NCBI GenBank assembly: GCA_004153385.1
Contig: SDAL01000003.1
Span: forward strand, 248,001 to 312,000
DNA length: 64,000 nucleotides
Source: Paracoccaceae bacterium
GTDB lineage: Bacteria > Pseudomonadota > Alphaproteobacteria > Rhodobacterales > Rhodobacteraceae
Direction: 5' to 3'
Shown here: piece after piece, positions 8,095 through 17,057 of the stretch
How the letters are laid out: every line of letters begins with the position of its first letter
Position numbering within the stretch: the stretch's first letter is position 1
Position numbers and translations under genes: made by a program
Notes under the pieces: generated by a model
Databases searched by the model: none
Told to the model about the DNA's origin: nothing
What the model saw: the letters and a program-made list of their open reading frames with translations, nothing else

Positions 8095-9069
8095 ATGTTT
8101 TTGAAAAGCCTTACATTCGCAATCACGACCGCTGCCGCACTTGCGGCCACGACGGCAGATGCGAAAACGCGCCTGCGGTTGGCCAATGCGCTGTCCGAGG
8201 ATCATCCCACCAGCACCGCGCTCAAACAGTTTGCCGACGAGGTGGACGACCGTACGGATGGCGAAGTGACCATCCGCCTGTTTTTGAACGGTGTGCTTGG
8301 TTCGGAGCGTGAGGTTCTGGAGCAATTGCAAAACGGTGCCGTCGATATAACCCGCGTCAACGCCGGTAATCTTGAGAATTTCGCGCCCATATTCAAAGCC
8401 TTTACCCTGCCCTACATCTTCAAAAGCGAAGATCACTTCTATCGCGTGATGTCGGGGCCTGTCGCAGATCAGGTGTATAATGCCACCAAAGACAGCGGCT
8501 TCACCGGCCTGACATTTTTCGACAGCGGGGCACGCTCGTTTTACACCAGCGACCGCGCAATCGAGACGCCCGACGATCTGAAGGGCGAAAAGATCCGCGT
8601 GATGGATTCCAACAGCTCCATCCGCATGGTCGAAATGATGGGCGGCACCCCGACCCCGATGCCCTACGGCGAAATCTACACCTCGTTGCAGCAAGGGGTG
8701 ATTGATGGGGCGGAAAACAACGTGACCGCACTGACAATCGGGCGCCATGGCGAAGTCGCGAAATACTACAGCGCCGACGAGCATCTGCGTATTCCCGACT
8801 TCCTCGTGATCTCCAACTCCGCGATGGACAAGTTGACAGACGAGCAGCAGCAGATCGTCAAGGAAGCGGCCGTTCATGCGACCGAAAGCTTCCGCGGCAT
8901 CTGGGACGAGGCAATTTCCCAAGCGCGCAGCGAGGCCGAAGATATGGGCGTGACCTTCGTCGAACCCGATCAGGCGCCTTTCCGTGAAAAGGTCATGCCG
9001 CTTTTGAACGAATATCGCGACAATCCTGACTTCGGCGATCTTCTCAACCAGATCCTCGCCACAGACTAA
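8095..9069 (+). CDS. TRAP transporter substrate-binding protein (DctP family)
   Basis: This periplasmic solute receptor delivers substrate to the DctQM permease. From the ATG at 8095 (AGGGAGAAG upstream) it is 324 aa. An N-terminal signal peptide, MFLKSLTFAITTAAALAA, probably ends after ADA near residue 23. The mature part has DctP hallmarks: LSEDHPTSTALKQFADEV, LNGVLGSEREVLEQLQNGAVDI, and the motif around KIRVMDSNSSIRMVEMMGG that carries the carboxylate-binding Arg in this family. An upstream extension to 8002 is not supported because the signal peptide would be buried. It is 46 nt upstream of the GH105 gene, and both are probably one transcript. Confidence 0.93.
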   Translation: MFLKSLTFAITTAAALAATTADAKTRLRLANALSEDHPTSTALKQFADEVDDRTDGEVTIRLFLNGVLGSEREVLEQLQNGAVDITRVNAGNLENFAPIFKAFTLPYIFKSEDHFYRVMSGPVADQVYNATKDSGFTGLTFFDSGARSFYTSDRAIETPDDLKGEKIRVMDSNSSIRMVEMMGGTPTPMPYGEIYTSLQQGVIDGAENNVTALTIGRHGEVAKYYSADEHLRIPDFLVISNSAMDKLTDEQQQIVKEAAVHATESFRGIWDEAISQARSEAEDMGVTFVEPDQAPFREKVMPLLNEYRDNPDFGDLLNQILATD

Positions 9070-9115
9070 CGCGCAAGCCCTAACGCCTGAACCAATTGAC
9101 GAAGCGAGACATACT

Positions 9116-10213
9116 ATGAGCACCGACACCGCTACATTGCGCGGCGATATCCAGCAGCAAATTTCACGGATCGTCACCGGTTTGCGCAACTTGCGCGACG
9201 AAGGCCGGTACAATGAGCCCAACCTCGACGGGACAGCAGGCGATTATGTCAGCTTCGACAGTTGGGAATGGCCTCAGGGCGTCGGGCTTTACGGGATTGC
9301 GCAGCTATGGCTGCAAACCGGTGACAAAGAGGCCCAAAGCCTGCTTGAGGATTGGTATACCACACAGTTCAGCCGCGGCCTGCCGGAGCTGAACGTCAAC
9401 ACGACCGCGCCGATGCTGGCATTGTCGATGCTGTGGTCCAAGACGAAAGATCCCAAATGGGGCGCGGCCTTGGATGAGTGGGCCGACCGGGTTGTGAAAG
9501 ATGCGCCCCGCACGGTTGCAGGCGGTTTCCAGCATGATGTCTCCGACAAGGTCAACAATGGCGAGTTATGGGATGATACGCTGTTCATGCTGGGGCTGTT
9601 TCTTGCCAGCTACGGTCAGGCCAGTGATCGCCCCGAACTGGTCGAGGAAGCGGTGTTCCAGTTCCTGATCCACACGCATTACCTGTCGGAGCGCGAAACA
9701 GGGCTGTGGTTTCACGGCTGGACCTTCGAGGGACATCACAACTTTGCCCGCGCCCGGTGGGCGCGTGGCAATAGCTGGATTTCTGCCGGTATTCTGGATC
9801 TGTTCGATCTGGCTGATCTGGCACCGGGCGACAAACGGTTTCTGGCTTGGGTTGTGACCGCGCAGCTTGAAAAACTTCTGGAATATCAATGCGACAGCGG
9901 CGCATGGCGCACCTTGGTGGATGACGAAACCTCGTATGAGGAAATCTCGGCCACGGCTGCCATCGGGTATGGTTTGCTGAAAGGGCACAGGCTGGGGCTG
10001 GGCGATGCGCGCTGGCTGGAGGCAGGCACGCGGGCCTTGCGCGCGGTCATGCGCAATATCGATGCAGATGGCGTTGTGCAGCAGGTGTCATATGGCACGC
10101 GCATGGGTCATGATCTGCAGTTCTATAAAGACATCCCGATCCAGCCTACAGGATACGGCCAATCCATGGCCCTGTTGTGTCTGGTCGAAGGGCTCAATCA
10201 CATTCAGGATTGA
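9116..10213 (+). CDS. GH105 unsaturated glucuronyl/galacturonyl (rhamnogalacturonyl) hydrolase
   Basis: GH105 enzymes (YteR/RhiN type) remove the terminal 4,5-unsaturated uronic acid from oligosaccharides by hydrating the double bond; the product rearranges to the KduI substrate. The 365-aa protein lacks a signal peptide, so it acts in the cytoplasm. Family features are the alpha6/alpha6-barrel motifs NTTAPMLALSML, GGFQHD, ELWDDTLFMLGLFLASYG (Asp153/Asp154 in the position of the catalytic Asp), FHGWTFEGHHNFARARWARGNSW and a C-terminal GYGQSMALLCL. It is downstream of the TRAP receptor and fits a scheme of import, hydrolysis, then KduI/KduD. Whether it prefers rhamnogalacturonyl or other unsaturated disaccharides cannot be read from sequence; the rhamnose operon nearby favours the former. 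Confidence 0.9.
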   Translation: MSTDTATLRGDIQQQISRIVTGLRNLRDEGRYNEPNLDGTAGDYVSFDSWEWPQGVGLYGIAQLWLQTGDKEAQSLLEDWYTTQFSRGLPELNVNTTAPMLALSMLWSKTKDPKWGAALDEWADRVVKDAPRTVAGGFQHDVSDKVNNGELWDDTLFMLGLFLASYGQASDRPELVEEAVFQFLIHTHYLSERETGLWFHGWTFEGHHNFARARWARGNSWISAGILDLFDLADLAPGDKRFLAWVVTAQLEKLLEYQCDSGAWRTLVDDETSYEEISATAAIGYGLLKGHRLGLGDARWLEAGTRALRAVMRNIDADGVVQQVSYGTRMGHDLQFYKDIPIQPTGYGQSMALLCLVEGLNHIQD

Positions 10214-10226
10214 AAGCTCATGCCAG

Positions 10227-10266
10227 ATCAGGCGGCGGACGGCCACGTGCCTTCTCGTCGCCTGAT
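10227..10266 (+). terminator. Hairpin after the GH105 gene
   Basis: ATCAGGCGGCG (10227-10237) pairs with CGTCGCCTGAT (10256-10266) with one mismatch, 13 bp after the GH105 stop. There is no U-tract. A second weak hairpin, GCCG-GGCTT-CGGC followed by TTTT, occurs at 10426-10442. Confidence 0.45.
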
Positions 10267-10447
10267 AGCCCCCTGATTGATCCCTGATCCGGCGTGGGCC
10301 TTATCGCGCCCTGCGTGACGCATCGCACGAGTGCCCCTTTGCAACGGGTGATTGCAGCCAGCGCCCACCTGCCGGAAAAGCCCTGAGCACAGCGCACCCT
10401 CCCGCCTTGCAAGGCCAATCGTGCGGCCGGGCTTCGGCTTTTGGCGA

Positions 10448-11299
10448 TCAATCCGTTGGCGGCATCTCGCGCAGTGCCAAGCCGTCAAATCCGACCCCGA
10501 CCAGCACATCCGCCAAGGCCGCCGGCGCGGCGAGCACCGGACCAAGCCCCGTCAGGTCCGTCAGTGTTGCGGGCCAGCTGCCGGTCCGGCCACCGGCCTC
10601 TTTCACCAAAAGCAGCCCCGCCAGACAATCCCAGCTGTTCATCGTCAGCTCCAGATACCCGTCGGAGCGCCCTTCGGCGACATAGGCCAGCGCAAGTCCG
10701 CCAGACCCACCACGTCGCAGATTGGCGCCTGTCTCCAGCACGAAGGATTGGGCCTCAAGGTAGCGCGCGACCGGATGCCTGCGCGACCAGCCCATCTCGA
10801 TACAGGCCTGCCCCATATCGGTTGTGGCCGACACATGGATCGGCGCATCGTTTTTAAAGGCCCCGCGCCCTGAACGGGCCAGATAGGTCTCGTTCAAAAC
10901 AGGGTGGGCGATCGCGCCCAAAAGACACTCTCCCTCCACGCAAAACGCGATAATCACACAAAAATGCGGCACCCCGCGCGCAAAATTTGCCGTGCCGTCA
11001 ATCGGATCTATCACCCAGGTGGCGTGTGCGGGGGTGCCGCCGCCCTCCTCGCCCAAGATCGCATCATCGGGAAATGCGACCGCGATTTCGGCGCGGATCA
11101 GATCCTCGACCGCCAGATCGGTTTCGGTCAGGAAATCCTGCGGCCCTTTGAGGGTAAACTGCCCCGCCTGCCGTTTGGCGAAGCCCTCCAGCGCACGTGC
11201 GGCAGCCTTGGCAATCAGGCGGTGCAAAAACGCCTCGCGCGCGTCCAGATCGATATGCGCGCCATGAGGCGCCGATGATGTGGGCAAGGACTGTGTCAC
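10448..11299 (-). CDS. Inositol monophosphatase family protein (possible histidinol- or nucleotide-phosphatase)
   Basis: This Mg-dependent sugar-phosphate phosphatase carries the IMPase signatures GEE at residues 83-85 and WVIDPIDGTANFARG (Asp98, Asp101), plus NSWDCLAGLLLVKEAGG near the C-terminus, which supplies the third metal Asp. The proposed start is the GTG at 11299, preceded by GAAAGG, giving 283 aa; there is no nearby ATG, and the frame open to 11536 codes an unlikely Arg/Pro-rich leader. It is transcribed towards the GH105 gene, so it is probably not part of that operon. Substrate is unknown: inositol-1-phosphate, histidinol-phosphate and 3'-phosphoadenosine 5'-phosphate are all handled by relatives. 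Confidence 0.85.
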   Translation of the reverse strand: MTQSLPTSSAPHGAHIDLDAREAFLHRLIAKAAARALEGFAKRQAGQFTLKGPQDFLTETDLAVEDLIRAEIAVAFPDDAILGEEGGGTPAHATWVIDPIDGTANFARGVPHFCVIIAFCVEGECLLGAIAHPVLNETYLARSGRGAFKNDAPIHVSATTDMGQACIEMGWSRRHPVARYLEAQSFVLETGANLRRGGSGGLALAYVAEGRSDGYLELTMNSWDCLAGLLLVKEAGGRTGSWPATLTDLTGLGPVLAAPAALADVLVGVGFDGLALREMPPTD

Positions 11300-11646
11300 G
11301 GGGTGCAGCCTTTCGCATAGGGCAGTCGGGAGTATTGTGCAAACAATGGCCGGCCCCGGCACCGATGGCAAGGTGCCCCTGCCTGTCGCAGACGGCACGC
11401 CCGCACCATATGGTGCGGACCTTACGCAACTATTTTGCCCCGCGCGATGGTTCCTGTAAACCCGCGGCGCAAGACTGCGTGGTATGAAAGCGGTTTTTCG
11501 GCACATTCTGGCGGATCGGCGCAGGCGATTGGACATGAATAATCACGCCGGGATGCGGCCTGACGGCGCGACGTTTCCTCAGGATGCTTTGTCAGGCGGG
11601 GCGGCATCCCGCCTGACACATTATACCGTCTTGGTACAATCGGGTG
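11300..11646. other. Intergenic region with an 11-bp stem hairpin
   Basis: This 347-bp stretch contains no supported gene. TGTCAGGCGGG (11590-11600) and CCCGCCTGACA (11608-11618) form a perfect hairpin with a 7-nt loop, 28 bp past the OmpA-gene stop on the minus strand, and probably end that transcript. The remaining sequence must hold the promoter of the phosphatase gene, but I see no clear -35/-10 pair. Confidence 0.55.
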
Positions 11647-13818
11647 TTACAGAAGCGGCGTGATGATCCGAACCCCCACGCGGCGATTGCGGGTTTCGGC
11701 GGCTTGGGTCTGGACCAACAGCTCCGTCTCGCCATAGCCTTGCACCACCATGTTCTCCGGAGGAATGTCGAAATACTCCGTCAGGGCCAGCGCCACGGTT
11801 TCTGCACGACGGTCCGACAGCGCAAGGTTCATCGCAGCCTTGCCCGTGGCATCCGTGTGACCTTCGATCAAAAAGACCTCGTTGGGGTTCTCGGCTAGAA
11901 GGTTTTGCATCACCTCTCCCACACCCGCCAGTGCATCCACCTGACTGGTCGTCAACGCCGACGAACCGGAGGCAAAGGTCACCCGCTCCACCCCGATCAT
12001 CGCGGCCAGATGACGCACCTGTGCCAGATCACGCACCTGCCGCAGGCTGAAGCTGCGATCAAGCTTTTCGATCTCGCGCCGTGCCAAAGCGGCTTTGATG
12101 GCCGCGTCACCCTCATTTGCGGATATTACCACCGGACGGGATTTGGGCGCAGGCAAATTCGAGACATTGACCGCCGTCTCTTGGGCCAGATCATTGAACA
12201 GCACTCGTTCCTGACCATCGACATCCACATGGGTGCGGCGCAAAACGCGGCCCGTGGCATTACGGATCGTGACAATCTGCGAACCGTCGTTGCGGTCCAC
12301 CACCGTACGGGTCGAACCGTCGTTATAGGTTTCGGTGCGCAGCGTGCTGCCGGGCTGGCGTAACAGGGCATCGTCGTCCTTATACACCTGATAGCTACCG
12401 TCGGGCTGCATCACCACCACACGGTCCCCGGTGTTGGAGACCACCTGCTGCTGGTTGGGTGCCGCTGTATCCGCAGTCGTGTTATTTTGTTTGAGGATTG
12501 CGCCCACAGCCAGCGCGCCCAGCCCCAACAGCCCCGCTTTCTCCAGATTGGACAGACGGTCTTTTTTGCCGGGGGCTACAGTTTTCGGCGCTGCGGAAAA
12601 CTCCTCTGTGGCGGTGCGGGTCGTGCCTTCGGTGATCACCTCGGTGCTTTCATTGACCGCTTGGCCCGAGGGCGTATCCGCATCCTGCGCGCCCTCTTCG
12701 CCCTGACCGGCAGCGGCGGCCTGCGCCTCTTGTGCGGTCTCGCCATCTGTTTCGGTCTGCTGACCCGAAATCAGATTCGACAACGCCTGCATCGTGTCCT
12801 CGTCCACGACCGGTGCCTCGACCGGTTGGGCATCAGGATCGGGTGCGTCCTGCGCGGTTTTCAACCCTGCATTAGGGTCTACAATCATACCATCCTCGGA
12901 CCGGTCCAACTCCGCTTCGGCCTCTGCGCGGGTGGTATCGCCATTGGCGGCATCGGTCGCGGGTTGCGCATCGGTCGCATCGGTCTGTGCGCCCTCCACG
13001 CTGTTGGCCGGTGGCGCTGGCTCGGCGGTGGCATCGGGGTCTGCATCGCCGTTCGTGCGGTCCGCTGGCATATCAGCAGGCTCCGACGACCCATCCGTAG
13101 AGGTTTGTGTGTCATCTTCGGATGTTTGGGCCTCGGGTGTTTGGGCAGCGGGTGGCTGTGTTGTCGCCTCGGGCGTGGCAGGGTCGGCCTCGGAGGACAT
13201 ATCAGACGCGGCGTCGCCCTCCGCTTGCGGGGCACGATCAGATATCACATCCGCCGCAGGGTCCTCCGCCGGCATATCGGACGGGGCCTCTTCACCAGCG
13301 GGCGGACCTGCGTCGGTCGCGTCCTCGCCAGCCGGACCGGCGGCACTGTCCGCATCCGGCTCTGGCACAGGTTGCACCTTGGCTGCCGGTGGCGTGTCTT
13401 GCTGGATCAGCTGATCTTGCGCGCGCGTATCAGTCGCCTTCTCTTGGTCAGCTGCGTTCTCTGGGTCAGCCGCCTTTTCAGGGTCAGCTGGTTCCTCTTG
13501 GGTCGTATCGGCTTGGGTCGTATCGGCCTGCACCCCGACATCGGCCTGCGCACCGGTAGAGACATCCGGCGTGGTCTCTGCGCCCTGTGTTATCTCAGTA
13601 GCGGGGCCAGCCTCGCCATCGGGGCTCCCTTCAGACGCGGCATCGGCTTTGGCTGCAGGATCGCACTCGTCTTGTGTCCCTGCTTGCGCGTCGCGATCGC
13701 ACTGGATCTGAGCTGCGACCGCGCCTGCATCCTCTGTATCTTGCGCCATAACAGGCCATGCTTGGGCATGAAACAACACCAAAGACGCCACAGCGGTAGA
13801 GTTTAACAATCGTTTCAT
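11647..13818 (-). CDS. OmpA-family outer-membrane/peptidoglycan-binding protein with long acidic linker
   Basis: The 723-aa protein begins with a signal peptide (MKRLLNSTAVASLVLFHAQA, cut near VMA-QD). About residues 30-400 are low-complexity, rich in Asp, Glu, Ala, Thr, Pro and Gln, with imperfect repeats such as ADPEKAADPENAADQEKA and TQADTTQADTTQ. A hydrophobic segment (AGLLGLGALAVGAIL, about 430) follows, then a basic/Thr region and a C-terminal OmpA domain (VTFASGSSALTTSQVDAL ... LIEGHTDATG ... LSDRRAETV ... VVQGYGE) that should bind peptidoglycan. The ATG at 13818 follows AAAGGT; the frame runs on to 13893. It is probably a structural envelope protein. The acidic linker length is likely to vary between strains because of the repeats. 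It is divergent from the PhoD gene. Confidence 0.88.
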   Translation of the reverse strand: MKRLLNSTAVASLVLFHAQAWPVMAQDTEDAGAVAAQIQCDRDAQAGTQDECDPAAKADAASEGSPDGEAGPATEITQGAETTPDVSTGAQADVGVQADTTQADTTQEEPADPEKAADPENAADQEKATDTRAQDQLIQQDTPPAAKVQPVPEPDADSAAGPAGEDATDAGPPAGEEAPSDMPAEDPAADVISDRAPQAEGDAASDMSSEADPATPEATTQPPAAQTPEAQTSEDDTQTSTDGSSEPADMPADRTNGDADPDATAEPAPPANSVEGAQTDATDAQPATDAANGDTTRAEAEAELDRSEDGMIVDPNAGLKTAQDAPDPDAQPVEAPVVDEDTMQALSNLISGQQTETDGETAQEAQAAAAGQGEEGAQDADTPSGQAVNESTEVITEGTTRTATEEFSAAPKTVAPGKKDRLSNLEKAGLLGLGALAVGAILKQNNTTADTAAPNQQQVVSNTGDRVVVMQPDGSYQVYKDDDALLRQPGSTLRTETYNDGSTRTVVDRNDGSQIVTIRNATGRVLRRTHVDVDGQERVLFNDLAQETAVNVSNLPAPKSRPVVISANEGDAAIKAALARREIEKLDRSFSLRQVRDLAQVRHLAAMIGVERVTFASGSSALTTSQVDALAGVGEVMQNLLAENPNEVFLIEGHTDATGKAAMNLALSDRRAETVALALTEYFDIPPENMVVQGYGETELLVQTQAAETRNRRVGVRIITPLL

Positions 13819-14195
13819 CGTGATACCTTTCAACATCGGGTCACCAAGAACTGCGGTCTTTGCGATCTGCCGCCATGGTGCTTGTAACAACACTCGTTCG
13901 ATACGCGTCGATATGCGATAACGTGGTCATGTTATCAGATAGCAGCGGCGTAAGATCACGCGCGTCTTTCTTGCCCGTGACCGGTCTTGTCATGTCAGTT
14001 AGGGCATCACGCGCGGCTGTCTAGGCATGTTCGTGACGCATGCCCGTTATGACAAAAAAGACAAACGGTAAGGCAGCGATCAAAGGGGCATGCCCGATGT
14101 GCCAGTGCAACATTTCTGCTGCCCTTTACTAACAAAGCGCCAGCCGCTTCCTATCTTCAACAAAGACTGGACGCATATCTCAGGAAGGGCCCGCC
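13819..14195. promoter_or_regulatory. Divergent intergenic region between ompA-like and phoD-like genes
   Basis: A 377-bp gap that must carry both promoters. Visible symmetry: GATAAC (13917-13922) with GTTATC (13931-13936), and GGCATG (14024-14029) with CATGCC (14039-14044). Neither matches a regulator I can name. No small gene is supported. Confidence 0.3.
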
Positions 14196-15632
14196 TTGCC
14201 GCACACATCACCGCCCACCCAGATCGGACCGTTTTTGTATTTTCGCGCCAGTGACGCGGCAGGGGTGGCAGTGGATGCCATCGTGATCCGCAAGGACACC
14301 ACACCCCCCGCCCCGATCCTGATCCAAGACACATCACACGCACCGCATCTGCTCGTGCAGCTACCGGCGCATACGGTCTGGCGATATCGTCTGACCCTGC
14401 CCCCCGAGGCCACGGGCTACCGGTTCGATGGTGACACCTATCGCGTGACCGCCCACCACGCGGGGGATCTGCGCATCGGGTTTGTGTCGTGCAACGGGGA
14501 AGAACATGGCGACCTGACCCGCCCCGAGCCTGAGCGAAACGTGATGTGGCACCGGCTTTTGGAGCAGCACCGCAAAGCCCCGATGGCGCTTTTGGTGCAA
14601 GGGGGTGACCAGATCTATGCCGACGAGGTCACCGACGGCCATCCTTTAAGCGAAAACTGGCCCGATGACGTGCCGCTTGACCCCGGCGCGGAAGATCTTG
14701 CGGATCTGGAGGCGCATCTGAGCCGTGGATTCATCGACCGCTATCTGACGGTTCTGGGTGCTGCGGCACCGGCGCGGCTTATGGCCGAAGTGCCCAGCCT
14801 TGCAATCTGGGACGACCACGACATTTGCGATGGCTGGGGGTCGCTGCGCCAACAGGCCACCATGAGTGCTGTTGGCCAATGCCTGTTTCGTGTGGCGCGC
14901 CGGTTCTACCTTTTGTTCCAGCATGGCGCGGTCGAGGCGGATGTGCCCGATCTGTTTCTGGATGCGCAAGGCTATAGCCTGAGCTGGCGCCATCATCTGC
15001 CCGGAGTGACGCTTCTGGCCCCTGATCTGCGCTCCGAACGCAGGCGGCGCCAAGTGATGGGCATCCCCGGCTGGCGCGCGATTGATGAGACCCGTTTGGC
15101 CGCCGGCGACCATATGATCCTTGTGTCATCGGTGCCGTTGCTGGGGCCGCGCCTGTCGCTTGTCGAGGGGCTGATGATGAGCATTCCGAAAATGCAAAAA
15201 TACGAAGATGACCTGCGCGATCAATGGCAAAGCCGCGCGCATCGGGCCGAATGGCAACGGATGTTGCGCCGTGTGCTGGAGTGGCGCAAAGCGGGGCCGG
15301 TCACTGTGATCTCTGGCGAAATTCATCTGGCCACGCGTGCCGAGATGAAATCCGCCCCCGGACCGGTCCATCAGCTTGTGGCATCGGGGATATCGCACCG
15401 CGCGCCGTCGGCAGGCTACGCGCGTGGCTTGGGGCTGCTGGCCGGCCTTGGGGAAGCACCGCTGGCCGATCATCCGATCCGCATCCTGCCCGTGCCCGGC
15501 CAGAAGCGCCGCTATACTGCCGAGCGCAATGCCTTGGTGCTCGAACGTGTAGATGGCACATGGTCGGCGCGCTGGCATCTGGAAAGCAGCGGCATCACCC
15601 CGCCGTTGGAGTTGTCGGACGGGGCGCGCTAG
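14196..15632 (+). CDS. PhoD-type alkaline phosphatase / metallophosphoesterase
   Basis: The 478-aa protein has the calcineurin-like fold signatures of the PhoD group: LRIGFVSCNGEE (about 88-100), VQGGDQIYADEV (about 133-144), AIWDDHDICDGWGS (about 203-216), a ...DLRSERRRRQVMG segment, and VISGEIHLATRAEM (about 370-383). These supply metal-binding Asp and His residues. It should hydrolyse phosphomonoesters or diesters. I see no Tat or Sec signal peptide; the start appears to be TTG at 14196 after GGAAGGGC, so it may be cytoplasmic, as in some PhoD-like proteins. It runs convergently into rhaI with only 36 bp between the stops. The start codon is the least certain part. Confidence 0.82.
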   Translation: MPHTSPPTQIGPFLYFRASDAAGVAVDAIVIRKDTTPPAPILIQDTSHAPHLLVQLPAHTVWRYRLTLPPEATGYRFDGDTYRVTAHHAGDLRIGFVSCNGEEHGDLTRPEPERNVMWHRLLEQHRKAPMALLVQGGDQIYADEVTDGHPLSENWPDDVPLDPGAEDLADLEAHLSRGFIDRYLTVLGAAAPARLMAEVPSLAIWDDHDICDGWGSLRQQATMSAVGQCLFRVARRFYLLFQHGAVEADVPDLFLDAQGYSLSWRHHLPGVTLLAPDLRSERRRRQVMGIPGWRAIDETRLAAGDHMILVSSVPLLGPRLSLVEGLMMSIPKMQKYEDDLRDQWQSRAHRAEWQRMLRRVLEWRKAGPVTVISGEIHLATRAEMKSAPGPVHQLVASGISHRAPSAGYARGLGLLAGLGEAPLADHPIRILPVPGQKRRYTAERNALVLERVDGTWSARWHLESSGITPPLELSDGAR

Positions 15633-15668
15633 ACCGTGTGCGCACCCCGTCCGATTGGTTCTGATGGA

Positions 15669-16943
15669 TCAGACGATACCGCCGCCGCCTGCGCTGGAGG
15701 CGGGCCGTGATGCCGCCACCCGATCACGGTAGCCCGACAGGCGATAGCTCGACAACGGATTGATCGCGCAGCCCTTGCGCAGACGTGCCATCTGCAAGAT
15801 CGGCGTCACGTCTGTCCTGAACGCGGTCTTGAGCGTTTCGGATGCCATAAGCGCGTCGTTATCTTCCTGAAATCCACCCAAGGCGGCACGGTCCACGATC
15901 AGCGCCTGCGCATAGGCGCGCTGCACCTCCATCGCAGAATTCATCAGGCTTTCGATCGGATCGGTCACGTTGTGGCTTTGATCAAGCATATGCGCCGGAT
16001 CGAACCCTTCGGTGTTTTCCGCATCCACCAGCTCGTTGAAGACCAAAAACAGCCGGTAGGGATCAATGGACCCGGTATCGAGATCATCATCGCCATATTT
16101 GGAATCATTGAAATGGAAGCCACCCAGTTTTCCGGCATGGATCAGGCGCGACACAATCATTTCGATATTCACGGTGGGCGCATGGTGACCCAGATCCACA
16201 AGACACGCCGCCTTCGGCCCCAGCTCTTGGGCGATCATATAGTTGGTCCCCCAATCCTGCACGACCGTGGAATAGAACGCAGGCTCGAAAATCTTGTGTT
16301 CCGTGAACAGGCGCCAATCGTCTGGCAGGCCCGCATAGATCTGGCGGGCGCTGTCGAGATAGCGCTCGAACTGTTTGGTGAAATGCGCCTGACCGGGGAA
16401 GTTGGACCCGTCGCCGACCCAGATGGTCAAGGCTTTGGCCCCGAGTTTCTCGCCCAATTCGATGCAGCGCAGATTATGTGCCACCGCCTGATCGCGCACC
16501 GCAGCGCTTGTATGGCTAAGCGAGCCGTATTTATACGAATGGGCCTGACCTGCCTGATCCTGGAACGTGTTGGAATTCATCGCATCGAACCCCAGCCCCA
16601 AGGCCTTTGCCGCCTCGATCAGATCGGCAGGATCTGCATCATCCCACGGGATATGCAGCGACACACGCGGGGTCGCCCCTGTCAACTGATGGATCACGCC
16701 GCAATCGTCGAGCTTGTCGAAGATCGTCGCAGGCTCGCCCGCGCCCGGAAAACGCGCAAACCGCGTGCCGCCGGTACCAACGCCCCATGACGGCACGGCC
16801 ACACCATAGGCCGCGACCTTCTGACAGATATCGTCAATCGCAATGCCGCGCCGGTCCAGCACCTCGCCAAGCGCGCCATAGTCGCGTTGCAGCGTCGCCT
16901 CTGATGCGGCGTTCTGCTCGGCGATCATCATCTTTTCAATCAT
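15669..16943 (-). CDS. rhaI: L-rhamnose isomerase (Pseudomonas/rhizobial type)
   Basis: It converts L-rhamnose to L-rhamnulose in the cytoplasm. The 424-aa protein from ATG 16943 (AAGGGGGAAAA upstream) has the xylose-isomerase-like TIM-barrel pattern with metal ligands in WVGDGSNFPGQ, FTEHKIFEPAFYSTV, CLVDLGHHAPTVN and GGFHFNDSKYGDDDLDTGS. It belongs to the RhaI type rather than E. coli RhaA. It is downstream of rhaD, 114 bp away, as in the rhaDI operon of Rhizobium leguminosarum. The open frame extends to 17045, but that leader has no Shine-Dalgarno support. Confidence 0.94.
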   Translation of the reverse strand: MIEKMMIAEQNAASEATLQRDYGALGEVLDRRGIAIDDICQKVAAYGVAVPSWGVGTGGTRFARFPGAGEPATIFDKLDDCGVIHQLTGATPRVSLHIPWDDADPADLIEAAKALGLGFDAMNSNTFQDQAGQAHSYKYGSLSHTSAAVRDQAVAHNLRCIELGEKLGAKALTIWVGDGSNFPGQAHFTKQFERYLDSARQIYAGLPDDWRLFTEHKIFEPAFYSTVVQDWGTNYMIAQELGPKAACLVDLGHHAPTVNIEMIVSRLIHAGKLGGFHFNDSKYGDDDLDTGSIDPYRLFLVFNELVDAENTEGFDPAHMLDQSHNVTDPIESLMNSAMEVQRAYAQALIVDRAALGGFQEDNDALMASETLKTAFRTDVTPILQMARLRKGCAINPLSSYRLSGYRDRVAASRPASSAGGGGIV

Positions 16944-17013
16944 TTTTCCCCCTTGTCCACGCGCTCCCCACGCCGGACGGTTCAACTGGTATGTGCGCGC
17001 GCATGCAGCAGAT

Positions 17014-17032
17014 GCGCCCCTTGGGGGGGCGC
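17014..17032. other. Hairpin between rhaD and rhaI
   Basis: GCGCCCC (17014-17020) pairs with GGGGCGC (17026-17032) around a short loop in the 114-bp rhaD-rhaI spacer. It may stabilise or attenuate the operon mRNA. There is no U-tract in the direction of transcription. Confidence 0.35.
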
Positions 17033-17057
17033 AGTCGCGCCGCATGCGAACACAGCT

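Noticed and set aside
12487-13806. Long 439-aa plus-strand frame
   Set aside because: It is the antisense of the low-complexity acidic region of the OmpA gene; the Arg/Gly/Leu-rich product is a compositional shadow without domain or ribosome site.
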